Source: Anaeromyxobacter sp. (GTDB lineage Bacteria; Myxococcota; Myxococcia; Myxococcales; Anaeromyxobacteraceae). From it: a stretch of DNA of 64,000 bases. Location of the stretch: assembly GCA_016718565.1 (NCBI GenBank), contig JADKCZ010000018.1:397001-461000 (forward strand). The letters are read 5' to 3'. Below, piece by piece: positions 56,314 to 64,000 of the stretch. The position numbers and the translations under genes were made by a program. Below the pieces are notes generated by a model. The model searched no databases and had not been told where the DNA came from. It was given only the letters and a program-made list of their open reading frames with translations. Position 1 is the stretch's first letter. The number at the start of each line of letters is the position of its first letter.

Positions 56314-56416
56314 CGGCCCCCTCACCCCGGCCCCCTCACCCCGGCCCTCTCCCCCACGCTGTGGGGGAGAGGGGGAGCAGACCAACCCGACCGCGACCGC
56401 GACCCCGACCCCGACA
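56314..56416. repeat. dispersed palindromic repeat copy 3 plus short hexamer array
   Basis: The same 13-bp stem as copies 1 and 2 (56345-56357 with 56361-56373, left arm CCCTCTCCCCCAC), in the inverse orientation, with the CCCCTCACCCCGG flank doubled on the left. On the right, after GGAGCAG, a short CGACCC/CGACCG array runs to about 56416. On the minus strand the arrangement of palindrome, GAGCAG-like joint and hexamers is the same as at 16.9-17.1 kb. It lies in a 283-base gap between the TauE gene and the redoxin gene. Confidence 0.75.
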
Positions 56417-56473
56417 GGAGCTCGTTCCAGTTCCACGGTGGCGGGCCGGTGCGGTCGCCGTTAGGAGGCTCGC

Positions 56474-57079
56474 ATGACCCCCAGCGCCGCCGCCCTCACC
56501 CTCGCCCTGGCCCTCGCCCCCCTCACCTCCCTCGCCGCCGAGCTGGGCCAGCCCGCCCCGGACTTCACCCTCCCCGACCTCGACGGTCGGCCGGTGCGGC
56601 TCGCCGACCTGAAGGGCAAGGTGGTGGTCCTGGAGTGGTTCAACCCCGGCTGCCCCTACGTGGTGGCCGCCCACACCAAGGGCTCGCTGGTGGACGCGGC
56701 CGCCCGCGCGGCCACGCAGGGCGTGGTCTGGCTGGCCGTCAACTCCGGCGCGCCCGGCAAGCAGGGCGCCGGGGCGGAGGTCAACCGGGCCGCCAAGGCG
56801 GCCTGGAAGCTCCCCCACCCGGTGCTCCTCGACGAGTCCGGCGAGGTGGGCCGCGCCTACGGCGCCACCAACACGCCGCACCTGTTCGTGATCGACGCGG
56901 CCGGCCGGCTGGCCTACCGCGGCGCGGTGGACAACTCGCCCGACGGCGAGCGCGGCGCGCCGGAGGGCGGCGCGCTGGTGGAGTACGCGGCGGCGGCGGT
57001 GGACGACCTCCGGTCCGGCCGCCCGGTCCGGGTTCCGACGACCAAGGCCTACGGCTGCGGCGTCAAGTACGCCCGGTGA
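56474..57079 (+). CDS. exported redoxin/peroxiredoxin-like protein
   Basis: 201 residues. Signal peptide ALTLALALAPLTSLAAE. Then a thioredoxin-fold redoxin domain: QPAPDFTLPDLDGRPVRLAD, LKGKVVVLEWFNPGCPYV with a lone Cys60 (CPYV), and NTPHLFVIDAAGRLAYRGA. A second Cys lies near the C-terminus (AYGCGVKYAR). It is the type of periplasmic AhpC/TSA-like protein whose partner is a DsbD-like protein, and the next gene, overlapping by 4 bases, is a DsbD-alpha-like protein. AGGAGG ribosome site. Confidence 0.88.
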   Translation: MTPSAAALTLALALAPLTSLAAELGQPAPDFTLPDLDGRPVRLADLKGKVVVLEWFNPGCPYVVAAHTKGSLVDAAARAATQGVVWLAVNSGAPGKQGAGAEVNRAAKAAWKLPHPVLLDESGEVGRAYGATNTPHLFVIDAAGRLAYRGAVDNSPDGERGAPEGGALVEYAAAAVDDLRSGRPVRVPTTKAYGCGVKYAR

Positions 57080-57594
57080 AGCGTCACCCCTCCACCGGGC
57101 GCTGGCCCCCTGCCTGCCTGGCCGCCGCCCTCGCGGCGGGCTGGTTCGCCAGCCCCGCCGGCGCCGCGGAGCCCGGTCCCGCAGCCGCTTCCCACCCGGC
57201 TCGCGCCGAGGCCGAGGCCTGGACGGTGGCGCTCGAGCTGCCGGCCTCCCTGCTGGCCGGGGTTCCCACGGTCGCCCGCGTCCACCTGGTGGCCCGGGCC
57301 GGCCACCACGTCAACCTGGAGTACCCGGCCTCCTTCCGCCCGGACGGCGGCGCCACCGTGGCCTTCGCGGCCGAGCGGGTGGCGCTGGCCGCAGAGACCC
57401 GGCGCCCCTGCCCCGGCCGGCCCGCCGAGACCTGCCAGGTGGCGCTGGCGCTGCCGTTCACCCCGGGCGCTCCGCCGGCGCGGCTCTCGGGCACGGTGGC
57501 CTTCAGCGTCTGCACGGCCGAGCGGTGCCTCATCGAGCGGGTGCCGCTCGGCGCCGAGGCGCCCAGGCTGGCGCCCTCACCGGGCGGGCGCTGA
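57076..57594 (+). CDS. exported DsbD-alpha-like protein
   Basis: 172 residues, starting with GTG inside the previous stop (GTGA). Signal peptide PACLAAALAAGWFASPAGA. The mature part resembles the N-terminal alpha domain of DsbD: VARVHLVARAGHHVNLEYP, and the block LSGTVAFSVCTAERCLIERV with two cysteines as in the DsbD active pair. Without the membrane and gamma domains it would need another electron donor. It is coupled with the redoxin gene, so a small periplasmic thiol pair is likely. Confidence 0.7.
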   Translation: MKRHPSTGRWPPACLAAALAAGWFASPAGAAEPGPAAASHPARAEAEAWTVALELPASLLAGVPTVARVHLVARAGHHVNLEYPASFRPDGGATVAFAAERVALAAETRRPCPGRPAETCQVALALPFTPGAPPARLSGTVAFSVCTAERCLIERVPLGAEAPRLAPSPGGR

Positions 57595-57600
57595 GGGTCC

Positions 57601-57623
57601 GCCGGCCGTCGCGCGCGGCCGGC
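57601..57623 (+). terminator. terminator hairpin after the redoxin pair
   Basis: Perfect 8-bp stem (GCCGGCCG with its complement at 57616-57623) and a 7-base loop, 6 bases beyond the stop codon. It can be extended by one C-G pair. Confidence 0.5.
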
Positions 57624-57726
57624 GACCGACCGGGGCCTGGCTGCGGACGGGCCCGGCCCGCTCGCCCCACCCGGCCGGTTGCCCTGCGCCGCCGCCTGGC
57701 GCACGCTCCGGGGGAGGAGGCACGCC

Positions 57727-58029
57727 ATGCCAGCCACGCTCGATCGCGGCGAGGTCATCCACCACGCCGGACGACACCACCGCTCCCCGGCGCTGCTGGA
57801 CGGCACCCCGGCGCTGCTGGAGCACGGGGAGCCGGGGACCCGCTGCGGCTGGGGGCCCTTCTTCAGCGCCCTCGCCGGCCGGGGCGAGACCCTCGCCCTG
57901 GCTTCGGACGGCTCGAGCCGGACGGCGCCCCGGGGCGAGCCCCCTTCGCCTTCCGGCCTCCCTGGGCCGACGACTTTCCTCCACCTGACCCTGCGGACCC
58001 TCCGCGCGCTGCGCGGACCGCGTCCTTGA
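57727..58029 (+). CDS. small hypothetical protein
   Basis: 100 residues. The ATG has a very strong ribosome site (GGGGGAGGAGG), which supports a real start. The first half is GEVIHHAGRHHRSPALLDGT, then TRCGWGPFFSALAGRGETLA; no family recognised. The second half overlaps the 3' end of rnr on the other strand by about 167 bases and has the Arg/Pro look of a frame read opposite a gene, so the natural stop may have been lost or the gene may be longer than the original. Uncertain. Confidence 0.4.
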   Translation: MPATLDRGEVIHHAGRHHRSPALLDGTPALLEHGEPGTRCGWGPFFSALAGRGETLALASDGSSRTAPRGEPPSPSGLPGPTTFLHLTLRTLRALRGPRP

Positions 58030-60349
58030 GGCTGCGGCCCGGCCCCGGGCCGCCTGCGCCGCGCTCGCCGCCGCGCCCGCCGGTGCCGGGCCGCGCGCCG
58101 CCGCGACCGGCGGGGCGGGGCGGGCGATCCAGGTCCTCCACGAACCCCTCCGGCGCCTCCGGGGCCGCCGAGGTGAGCAGCAGCTCGACGCGCCGGCGGG
58201 CCGGCGAGGCGTTGGCCACCTCCACCTCCACCACGTCGCCCACCCGGAAGGCGCGCCCGGTGCGCCGGTCCACCATGGCGTGGTGCACCGGGTCGAGCTC
58301 GAACTCGCCGGGCAGGTCCTCGGCCCGCACCATGCCCTCCACGAAGAAGGGCCCCAGCTCCACGAAGAGCCCCGGCTCGGCCACCGCCGCCACCGTGCCC
58401 GGGTAGCGCTGGCCGATCTTGTCCTTCATGAAGAGGGCCGCGTAGTAGCTGGCGATCTCGCGCTCGGCCTCCATGGACGCCCGCTCGCGCTCCGAGCAGC
58501 GGGCCGCCACCTCCTCCAGGCCGCGGGAGGACGGGCGCGCCGGGGGCCGGCCCTCGCGGCGGGCCCACTCCTCCTCCAGCAGCCGGTGGACCATCAGGTC
58601 CGGGTAGCGGCGGATGGGCGAGGTGAAGTGCAGGTAGTGCGACGCGGCCAGCCCGAAGTGGCCCTGGTTCTCGGCCGAGTAGAGGGCCTGCATCATGGAG
58701 CGCAGCAGGAGCTGGTTGAGGGCCCGCTGCTGCGGGTGGCCCTTGAGGCGCGTCAGCAAGGCGTCGAGCGCGCGGGGATCCACCGGCAGCTCCGGCACCG
58801 GGAAGCCGTGGGAGGCCGCCAGGTCCAGGAAGAGCTGCAGCTTCTGCTCGTCGGGGACGCCGTGCACCCGGTAGATGGTGGGCAGATCGCGGTCGCCGAA
58901 CCAGCGGGCCACCGCCTCGTTGGCGGCCAGCATGAACTCCTCGACGACGCGGTGGGCGCGGTTGCGCGGCCGCTTCTCGATGCCGGCCACCAGCCCGTCG
59001 CCGTCCAGGATGATCTTGGCCTCGGGCAGGTCGAAGTCGATGGCGCCGCGGCGGCGCCGCATGGCGGTCAGCTCGGCCTGCAGCTCGCCCATCAGCTCGA
59101 ACTGGGCGCGGAAGGGCTCGCGGCCCGGCACCACCTCGCCGTCCAGCACCCGGGCCACCTCGGTGTAGGTGCAGCGGGCCGCGCTGCGCATCACCGCGCG
59201 GTAGACCTCGGCGCCCTTGGGCTCGCCCCGGGCGTCGATGGTCATGTCGGCCACCAGGCAGAGCCGCTCCACGTCCGGGTTGAGCGAGCAGATCCCGTTG
59301 GAGAGCCGCTCCGGCAGCATGGGCAGCACCTGCATGGGGAAGTAGGCGCTGGTGCCGCGCCGCAGCGCCTCGGTGTCCAGCGCCGAGCCGGGCCGGACGT
59401 AGTGGGTCACGTCGGCGATGGCCACCACCAGCCGCCAGGCCGCGCCGCCCTTGCCGCGCGGCAGGCGCTCCACGAAGACCGCGTCGTCGAAGTCGCGGGC
59501 GTCCTCGCCGTCGATGGTGACCAGCGGCAGGGTGGTCAGGTCGCGCCGCCCGGCCCGGTCGGCCGGGGTGACGTGGTCCGGCACCCGCGCCGCCTCGGCC
59601 AGCGTCGCGTCGGGGAAGACGTCGGCGAAGCCCTTGGCGTAGGCCACCGAGAGGACCTCGACCCGCGGCTCGCCCGGGCGGCCGATGGACTCCACCACCT
59701 CTCCGGCCAGGTCGCCGGTGCCGGGGGCCAGGGCCACCTTGACCACGTCGCCGTCGCGCGCCGCGCCGCTCTCGGGCACCGGCACCTGCCCGCCCAGGGC
59801 CAGGTCGGCGGGCACCACGAAGCTGGTGCGGCCGCGGGCGTGGTAGGTGCCGATGAGCAGGCGCCGCCGCCGCTCCACCACCTCGAGCAGGCGGCCGGCC
59901 ATGCGGCCCCCGCGCCCGGGAACCTCCTCCACGCGGACCAGGTCGCCGTCGAGGGCCCGGGTGGCCTCGCCGGGCGGGAGGAAGACGTCCTCGCCGTCGC
60001 GGTCGAGGCGGGCCACGAAGCCGAAGCCGTCGCGGTGGCGGGTCAGGGTGCCCACGATGCCCTTGCCGCCGGTCCGGCCGGCGCGCCCGGGAGCGGCGGC
60101 GGCGGGCAGGCCGGCGCCGGGGCGGGGCGGGGGGACGGCGCCGACCAGGCTCCAGCGCTTGCCGTCGCGCGCGGCCTGGCCGTCCTCGACCAGCTCGCGC
60201 AGGACGCGCTTGGCCTCGGTCTGCTCGCCGGCGTGCAGGCCGGCCTTGGCGAGGAGCTGCTCGAGGCCGGCGGGCTTGCCGGCGAAGGCGGTGAGTGCAG
60301 CCAGGAGCGCGTCGCGGCGGCGCTCACGCCGGGTGGGTTCGTTGTGCAA
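57863..60349 (-). CDS. rnr: ribonuclease R
   Basis: 828 residues. An N-terminal winged helix (about 10-70), cold-shock domains, the RNB core (TIDGEDARDFDDAVFVERLP, the metal-binding DxxDxDDA block; LRRGTSAYFPMQVLPMLPER; SPIRRYPDLMVHR) and an S1 domain, then a Gly/Arg/Lys-rich tail of about 90 residues. Degrades structured RNA 3' to 5'. It starts with TTG at 60349, with AGGAA upstream; no better start is nearby. It follows a small gene by 12 bases. Confidence 0.93.
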   Translation of the reverse strand: MHNEPTRRERRRDALLAALTAFAGKPAGLEQLLAKAGLHAGEQTEAKRVLRELVEDGQAARDGKRWSLVGAVPPPRPGAGLPAAAAPGRAGRTGGKGIVGTLTRHRDGFGFVARLDRDGEDVFLPPGEATRALDGDLVRVEEVPGRGGRMAGRLLEVVERRRRLLIGTYHARGRTSFVVPADLALGGQVPVPESGAARDGDVVKVALAPGTGDLAGEVVESIGRPGEPRVEVLSVAYAKGFADVFPDATLAEAARVPDHVTPADRAGRRDLTTLPLVTIDGEDARDFDDAVFVERLPRGKGGAAWRLVVAIADVTHYVRPGSALDTEALRRGTSAYFPMQVLPMLPERLSNGICSLNPDVERLCLVADMTIDARGEPKGAEVYRAVMRSAARCTYTEVARVLDGEVVPGREPFRAQFELMGELQAELTAMRRRRGAIDFDLPEAKIILDGDGLVAGIEKRPRNRAHRVVEEFMLAANEAVARWFGDRDLPTIYRVHGVPDEQKLQLFLDLAASHGFPVPELPVDPRALDALLTRLKGHPQQRALNQLLLRSMMQALYSAENQGHFGLAASHYLHFTSPIRRYPDLMVHRLLEEEWARREGRPPARPSSRGLEEVAARCSERERASMEAEREIASYYAALFMKDKIGQRYPGTVAAVAEPGLFVELGPFFVEGMVRAEDLPGEFELDPVHHAMVDRRTGRAFRVGDVVEVEVANASPARRRVELLLTSAAPEAPEGFVEDLDRPPRPAGRGGARPGTGGRGGERGAGGPGPGRSLKDAVRAARGGSAGSGGGKSSAQGGRKAKGARPGAPSGSSRPKPGRGSRPGRRGR

Positions 60350-60361
60350 GCGGATGGGTTC

Positions 60362-60655
60362 CTAGAGGTGGTGGCCGCCGCCGCCCTGGTGCTGCCGAGG
60401 GTGGGGCGGGACGTGGGCGCCGGCGAGCGCCTGCAGGGTGCGGGACTGGAGCCTGAGCTCGCCCGGGCCGTCGTACTCGGCCACCAGGGTCTCGCCGGAG
60501 GGGAAGGTGCGGAGCCGCCCGGAGCGGGCAGCCGTGCGGAGCGTGTACGGCATCCGGGCCTCGAACGCAACCACCCGCCCGGACCGCTCCCCCGGGCGGG
60601 GGCAGGGATCGCCGCGCTGAGCGAGGCGGCGCGGGCCGGCGGAGGAGCGGCTCAT
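60362..60655 (-). CDS. small protein upstream of rnr
   Basis: 97 residues, basic and rich in Arg and His; the central part (MPYTLRTAARSGRLRTFPSG, then VAEYDGPGELRLQSRTLQAL) looks like real coding sequence. A His/Gly tail ends it. No recognised family. The ATG at 60655 has a weak ribosome site; a GTG at 60574 could be the true start. It ends 12 bases before rnr, whose ribosome site lies in the gap, so it may be a leader gene of the same mRNA. Confidence 0.45.
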   Translation of the reverse strand: MSRSSAGPRRLAQRGDPCPRPGERSGRVVAFEARMPYTLRTAARSGRLRTFPSGETLVAEYDGPGELRLQSRTLQALAGAHVPPHPRQHQGGGGHHL

Positions 60656-60753
60656 GGATCGGCAGCTTACACGCTCGGCGGACCGCCCAGCCACGCCGCG
60701 GCGCCACCGCCGCCCGGCTGCCCCGGGCCCTGGCCCGGTGGTATGACCGGCGG

Positions 60754-61980
60754 GTGCTGACCCCCGCCGAGGCCCTGGCCCGCATCCTGGCGAGCGCCGC
60801 CGAGGTGGCACCGCTGCCCGCCGAGCGGGTGCCCCTGGCCGAGGCGGCCGGCCGGGCCCTGGCCCGGCCGCTGCTCGCCACCCGCGCCCTGCCTCCCTTC
60901 CCTGCCGCCACCATGGACGGCTACGCCCTGCGCGCCTGCGACGCGCCCGGCCCGGGCGCCAGGCTCCCGGTGGCCTTCGAGGTGGCTGCGGGCCACCCCT
61001 CCCGGCTGGCCCTGCCGCCCGGCGCCTGCTGCCGCATCTTCACCGGCGCCCCCCTGCCGCGCGGCGCCGACGCCGTGGAGATGCAGGAGCAGGTGGCGGC
61101 GGCCCGAGACGGCGGCGGCGCCACCTTCGGCCGGGCCGCTCTGGCCGGGCGCTTCGTCCGGCCGGCCGGCGACGACGTGGCCCGTGGTGGGCTGGCCCTG
61201 CCCGGGGGTGCGGTGCTGGACCCAGGCGCCATCGGCCTGGCCGCCGCCCTGGGCCACGCCAGCCTGCTGGTGCGCCGGCGCCCCCGGGTGGTGATCCTGC
61301 CGACCGGCGACGAGGTGGTGGCGCTGGGCGGCCGGCCCGGGCCGGGGCAACTCTTCGAGTCGAACGGCCACGCCCTGGCGGCGGCGGTGGCGCTGGCCGG
61401 GGGGCTGCCGGAGGCGCTGCCTGCGGTGGGCGACGACCCCCGCGCCCTGCGCGCCGCCGTGCGACGGGCCCGCGGCGCCGACCTGCTGGTCACCACCGGT
61501 GGCGTCTCGGTCGGCGACCGCGACCTGACCCGGCAGGCGCTGGCGGAGGCCGGCGCCCGCCTCGACTTCTGGCGCGTGGCCATGCGGCCGGGCAAGCCGC
61601 TGGCCTTCGGGCGCCTGGGCCGCACCCTGGTCTTCGGCCTGCCCGGGAACCCGGCCGCGGCGCTGGTGACCTTCGAGCTCTTCGCCCGGCCGGCGCTGCG
61701 CCGGCTGGCGGGGCTGCCGCTCGCCGACCGGGTGGTGGTGCGCGGCCGCCTGGCCGAGCCCCAGGAGAAGCCGCTCGAGCTGACCGTCTACCTGCGGGTC
61801 CGCGCCGTCCGCGTCGGCCGAGAGCTGGTGCTGCAGCCGCTGCGCACCCAGGCCTCCGGCAACCTGACCTCGGCCGCCGGGGTGGGCGGGCTGGCGGTGC
61901 TGCCCGCCGGCCGCAGGCGCCTGGCGCGCGGCGCGCCGGTGGACGTGATCCTGCTGCGCGCTCCGGACGCCGAGCCCTAG
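60754..61980 (+). CDS. moeA: molybdopterin molybdenumtransferase
   Basis: 408 residues. The last step of molybdenum cofactor synthesis: inserts molybdate into adenylated molybdopterin. Domains in order: MoeA N-terminal (MDGYALRACD, FTGAPLPRGADAVEMQEQ), MPT-binding core (VILPTGDEVV, TTGGVSVGDRDLT, RPGKPLAFG, VFGLPGNPAAALVTFEL) and domain IV. The GTG start gives the family N-terminus LTPAEALARILA. No other Mo-cofactor gene is adjacent. Confidence 0.94.
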   Translation: MLTPAEALARILASAAEVAPLPAERVPLAEAAGRALARPLLATRALPPFPAATMDGYALRACDAPGPGARLPVAFEVAAGHPSRLALPPGACCRIFTGAPLPRGADAVEMQEQVAAARDGGGATFGRAALAGRFVRPAGDDVARGGLALPGGAVLDPGAIGLAAALGHASLLVRRRPRVVILPTGDEVVALGGRPGPGQLFESNGHALAAAVALAGGLPEALPAVGDDPRALRAAVRRARGADLLVTTGGVSVGDRDLTRQALAEAGARLDFWRVAMRPGKPLAFGRLGRTLVFGLPGNPAAALVTFELFARPALRRLAGLPLADRVVVRGRLAEPQEKPLELTVYLRVRAVRVGRELVLQPLRTQASGNLTSAAGVGGLAVLPAGRRRLARGAPVDVILLRAPDAEP

Positions 61981-62000
61981 CCCCCCTCCAGGGCGGGCCG

Positions 62001-62047
62001 CGCGCCCCGGCCCGTGGCAGGAGGCCGCGGGCGCGCGCCGGGGCGCG
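62001..62047 (+). terminator. terminator-like hairpin after moeA
   Basis: 11-bp arms (CGCGCCCCGGC at 62001-62011 and its complement at 62037-62047) around a 25-base loop, 21 bases after the moeA stop. GC-rich, no T-run. Confidence 0.35.
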
Positions 62048-62122
62048 GCGCGGGCCCTCGCCCCGCGCCGCCGCGCCGCACCCTTCCGGCCCGTCCGCCC
62101 CGAGTGGGCCAGGCGTCACCCA

Positions 62123-62138
62123 GAGTCAAACGTGACTC
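62123..62138. promoter_or_regulatory. candidate operator upstream of the XRE regulator
   Basis: Inverted repeat GAGTCA-AACG-TGACTC, 148 bases before the regulator ATG, in the 305-base gap between moeA and that gene. Its size fits an HTH dimer and it could be an autoregulatory site. A TGATATTTCC patch at 62205-62214 is the only A/T-rich stretch in the rest of the gap; no clear -35/-10 pair is visible. Confidence 0.3.
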
Positions 62139-62285
62139 ACCGTGGTCGACAGGCTGACCTTCTTGTGGTGCCTCCCTCTCGGCCCATGCGTTCCAGGCCC
62201 GGGAGTGATATTTCCAAGGCGTGCGTACGTCGTCGGCTGGCATGCCGGCGCGCCCACTCCCGCCCCCCGTTCACCAGGAGTCACC

Positions 62286-62492
62286 ATGGCTGGCCTCGCC
62301 GAGAAGTTCACCGACAACCTCAGGACCGAGCGCTTGCGCAAGAAGCTGTCGCAGGAGGCGCTGGCCCACAAGGCCGGGCTCTCGGTCTCGTACATCTCGA
62401 TGCTGGAGCGCGGACAGCGCACCCCGCCCCTGGACACGCTGGAGATCCTGGCCAAGGCGCTGGGCGTCTCGGCGGTCTCGCTGCTGGGGTAG
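62286..62492 (+). CDS. small XRE-family HTH transcriptional regulator
   Basis: 68 residues, essentially one Cro/C1-type HTH: LRTERLRKKLSQEALAHKAG, LSVSYISMLERGQRTPPLDT and LEILAKALGVSAVSLL. GGAG lies 5 bases before the ATG. Small single-HTH regulators of this type often control their own operon; the target here is unknown. Possibly a DNA-binding partner of the yggX region or of moeA. An inverted repeat lies upstream. Confidence 0.9.
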   Translation: MAGLAEKFTDNLRTERLRKKLSQEALAHKAGLSVSYISMLERGQRTPPLDTLEILAKALGVSAVSLLG

Positions 62493-62586
62493 CGCCCCGG
62501 GGCCGGCGCTCCGGCCGGGTCCGCGTGCATCGCGGGCCCGGTTGGACTATCCTGCCGCCTCTTCCCTTCGACGCGAGGCAGGTGCG

Positions 62587-62853
62587 ATGGCGCGCATGGT
62601 GATGTGCAAGAAGCTCGGCAAGGAGCTGCCGGGCCTGGGCTTCAAGCCCTTCCCCAACGAGCTGGGCGCCCGCATCTACGAGTCGATCTCGCAGGACGCC
62701 TGGAAGCTCTGGCTCGAGCACTTCAAGATGATCATGAACGAGTACCGCCTCTCCCCGGCGGACCCGCGCACGCAGCAGATCCTCTTCCAGCAGGCCGAGC
62801 AGTTCTTCTTCGGGCCGGGCGCCGCGGCGCCCCCCGAGTTCAAGCCGCAGTAG
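62587..62853 (+). CDS. yggX: Fe(II)-trafficking/oxidative damage protection protein YggX
   Basis: 88 residues matching YggX throughout: MARMVMCKKLGKELPGLGF with the conserved Cys7, then PFPNELGARIYESISQDAWK and WLEHFKMIMNEYRLSPADPR. Handles ferrous iron and protects iron-sulfur proteins during oxidative stress. Extra C-terminal residues (FFGPGAAAPPEFKPQ) are a short tail. Ribosome site is GAGGCAGGTGCG; it ends 5 bases from a convergent gene. Confidence 0.95.
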   Translation: MARMVMCKKLGKELPGLGFKPFPNELGARIYESISQDAWKLWLEHFKMIMNEYRLSPADPRTQQILFQQAEQFFFGPGAAAPPEFKPQ

Positions 62854-62858
62854 CCCCG

Positions 62859-63548
62859 TCAGCGCGACTGGCAGGCCGGCGGCGCGCCCACCTCGGCGCG
62901 CCCGGCCGCCAGCGCCGCCTCCGCCACCGCCCGCTGCACCGCCAGGCGCGGCAGGTCCGGGAGCGCGCCGCCGGCGAAGGCGCTGGCCCAGGCGCGCGCC
63001 GCCGCCCCGGCCGCCAGCAGGCGCGCCGGCGCGTCGGGCAGCGCCTCGGCGCCGGGCCCGAGCCGCAGCGTGAAGTCCACCCCGGCCTCGCGCCACTCCA
63101 GGGCCCAGGGCCCCTCGGTCTCGGCCTTGTCCCCCAGGTTGTGGCGCAGCGTGGCGCACCCGGCGCCCATCGGCACCGCCTCGCCGCCGCGCCGGCCTCC
63201 GCCGCAGGCCCTGGGCTCGTCGCCGCCCCAGCTGGCCGTCAGCGCCACCAGCAGCCCGTGGTCGTGGCGGACCGGACAGCCGGGCATCGCCGGGTCGGGC
63301 AGCGGGCGTCCCCGGCGGTCCAGCGGCGGCGCCTCGGCGGCGAAGTCGTAGCGGGCCTCGACGCGCCACACCTCCCCGGCCGGCCGCCCGCCCACCGAGG
63401 TGGCGTAGCGCTGCTCCCAGAGCGAGCGGAGGGTGAACCCGCCCATGTGGGCCGGCGGCAGGAGCCGGAGGCGGTCCGAAGGCAGCGGCGCCGCCAGGGC
63501 CGCGGGCGCGGCGAGCCAGACGGCCAGGGCCAGGGCGAGGGGGCGCAC
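62859..63548 (-). CDS. exported protein, unknown function
   Basis: 229 residues with a signal peptide (LALALAVWLAAPAALAAP). The mature part has two cysteine pairs (MPGCPVRHDHGL, RACGGGRRGG, GAGCATLRHNL) and VEARYDFAAEAPPL; the C-terminal third is Ala-rich helical and ends with PACQSR. I do not recognise the family. The GTG start is 12 bases from the stop of the decarboxylase, so the two could share a transcript. Confidence 0.6.
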   Translation of the reverse strand: MRPLALALAVWLAAPAALAAPLPSDRLRLLPPAHMGGFTLRSLWEQRYATSVGGRPAGEVWRVEARYDFAAEAPPLDRRGRPLPDPAMPGCPVRHDHGLLVALTASWGGDEPRACGGGRRGGEAVPMGAGCATLRHNLGDKAETEGPWALEWREAGVDFTLRLGPGAEALPDAPARLLAAGAAARAWASAFAGGALPDLPRLAVQRAVAEAALAAGRAEVGAPPACQSR

Positions 63549-63560
63549 GGGGCGGGATCC

Positions 63561-64000
63561 TTACCCGGCCGCGGCCTGCAGCGCCGCCCACAGGGCCTCG
63601 ACGTGGCGCTGGGTGGTGGCGGCCGAGCCGCAGCTGACCCGCAGCGTCTGCCGGCCCTTGAGCAGGCTGGGCGTGAGGTAGGCCGCGCCGCCGGCGTTGA
63701 TGGCCGCGGCGATGGCCAGGTTGTGGGCCGTGAGCGCCGCCTCGTCGAGGCCGGGCGGCGCGTGGCGCAGCGTCACCGTCTGGAACGGGACCGGCGCCAG
63801 CCGCTCCCACCCGGGCGTGGCGTCCACCGCGGCGGCCAGCCAGCGCGCCAGCCCGAGGTCGCGCCGCAGCCGGGCCTGCAGCGCCTCCACCCCCTCGTCC
63901 ATCAGGTGGAAGTAGGCCTTGAGGGCGCGGAAGCGCCTCCCCAGCGGGATGCCCCAGTCGCGGAAGTTGGCCACCCGGCCGTCCTGCGCGGTGCGCAGAT
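63561..64000 (-). CDS. PLP-dependent decarboxylase (aromatic amino acid/group II type), C-terminal part
   Basis: The last 146 codons are in the window; the N-terminus and the PLP lysine lie beyond the edge. The block FRDWGIPLGRRFRALKAYFH, followed by EGVEALQARLRRDLGLARWL, is a hallmark of group II PLP decarboxylases, the region after the catalytic domain. The final segment AYLTPSLLKGRQTLRVSCGS, with TTQRHVEALW, is also family-like. The frame continues upstream of the GTG at 63974 (LRTAQDGRV), so that codon is not the start. Substrate (tyrosine, tryptophan, glutamate or other) cannot be decided from this part. Confidence 0.85.
   Translation of the reverse strand, partial: LRTAQDGRVANFRDWGIPLGRRFRALKAYFHLMDEGVEALQARLRRDLGLARWLAAAVDATPGWERLAPVPFQTVTLRHAPPGLDEAALTAHNLAIAAAINAGGAAYLTPSLLKGRQTLRVSCGSAATTQRHVEALWAALQAAAG

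Overview
The window is very GC-rich, GTG starts are common, genes are tightly packed with 1-4 base stop/start overlaps, and almost every third codon base is G or C. With a FrzS-like pseudo-receiver/coiled-coil protein, several Pro/Ala-rich response regulators, many lipoproteins, a caspase-like protein with its own sigma factor, and an AgmX/TonB-like protein, this points to a Myxococcota chromosome, most likely an Anaeromyxobacter relative. That assignment is inference from gene content. I see no rRNA, tRNA, CRISPR array, insertion sequence, phage or plasmid gene.

Layout. 1-7.7 kb: a beta-propeller protein (cut by the edge) behind coaBC, a divergent CPBP membrane protease, an Ig-like lipoprotein, and a radical SAM - rlmI-like methyltransferase - alpha/beta hydrolase operon. 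7.9-11.6 kb: an ECF sigma/zinc anti-sigma pair, then the FrzS-like gene. 11.7-16.8 kb (minus): birA, coaX, a TPR protein, a conserved protein of unknown function and murJ. 16.8-17.2 kb: a repeat island. 17.2-18.6 kb: DUF1801, a tiny membrane protein and a C39-like lipoprotein. 18.6-25.2 kb (minus): CheW-like, receiver protein, valS (open into a histone-H1-like Lys/Ala tail) and nadC. 25.2-31.4 kb: REC-GGDEF, TPR-zincin and Clp ATPase on plus, two exported proteins on minus. 31.5-39.8 kb (minus): a long run headed by an ECF sigma factor, then anti-sigma-like protein, caspase-like protein, Cys-rich lipoprotein, TPR/TonB-like lipoprotein, DUF1343, nadD and a receiver. 40-44.7 kb: small membrane/lipoproteins, an SQR/NDH-2-like flavoprotein and mutS2. 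44.9-55.4 kb: outer-membrane barrel, a DctS/DctR-like two-component pair divergent from a lone TRAP binding protein, and a livKHMGF operon with a CBS protein. 55.4-64 kb: TauE/SafE permease, redoxin/DsbD-alpha pair, rnr, moeA, an XRE regulator, yggX, an exported protein and a PLP decarboxylase cut by the edge.

The most unusual locus is the sigma/anti-sigma/caspase run at 35.3-39.8 kb. The sigma gene carries a GGAAC/CGTC-type candidate promoter, so the set may be self-activated; the caspase-like protein is predicted to be exported and carries an EF-hand-like loop and a beta-rich tail. Other points of note: a composite repeat (13-bp-stem palindrome joined to a GC-rich hexamer array) at two places with a bare array at a third; the stop-less valS junction; a FrzS-like receiver with Cys at the phospho-acceptor site; and three otherwise intact genes each broken by one extra G/C base, which may be sequence errors.
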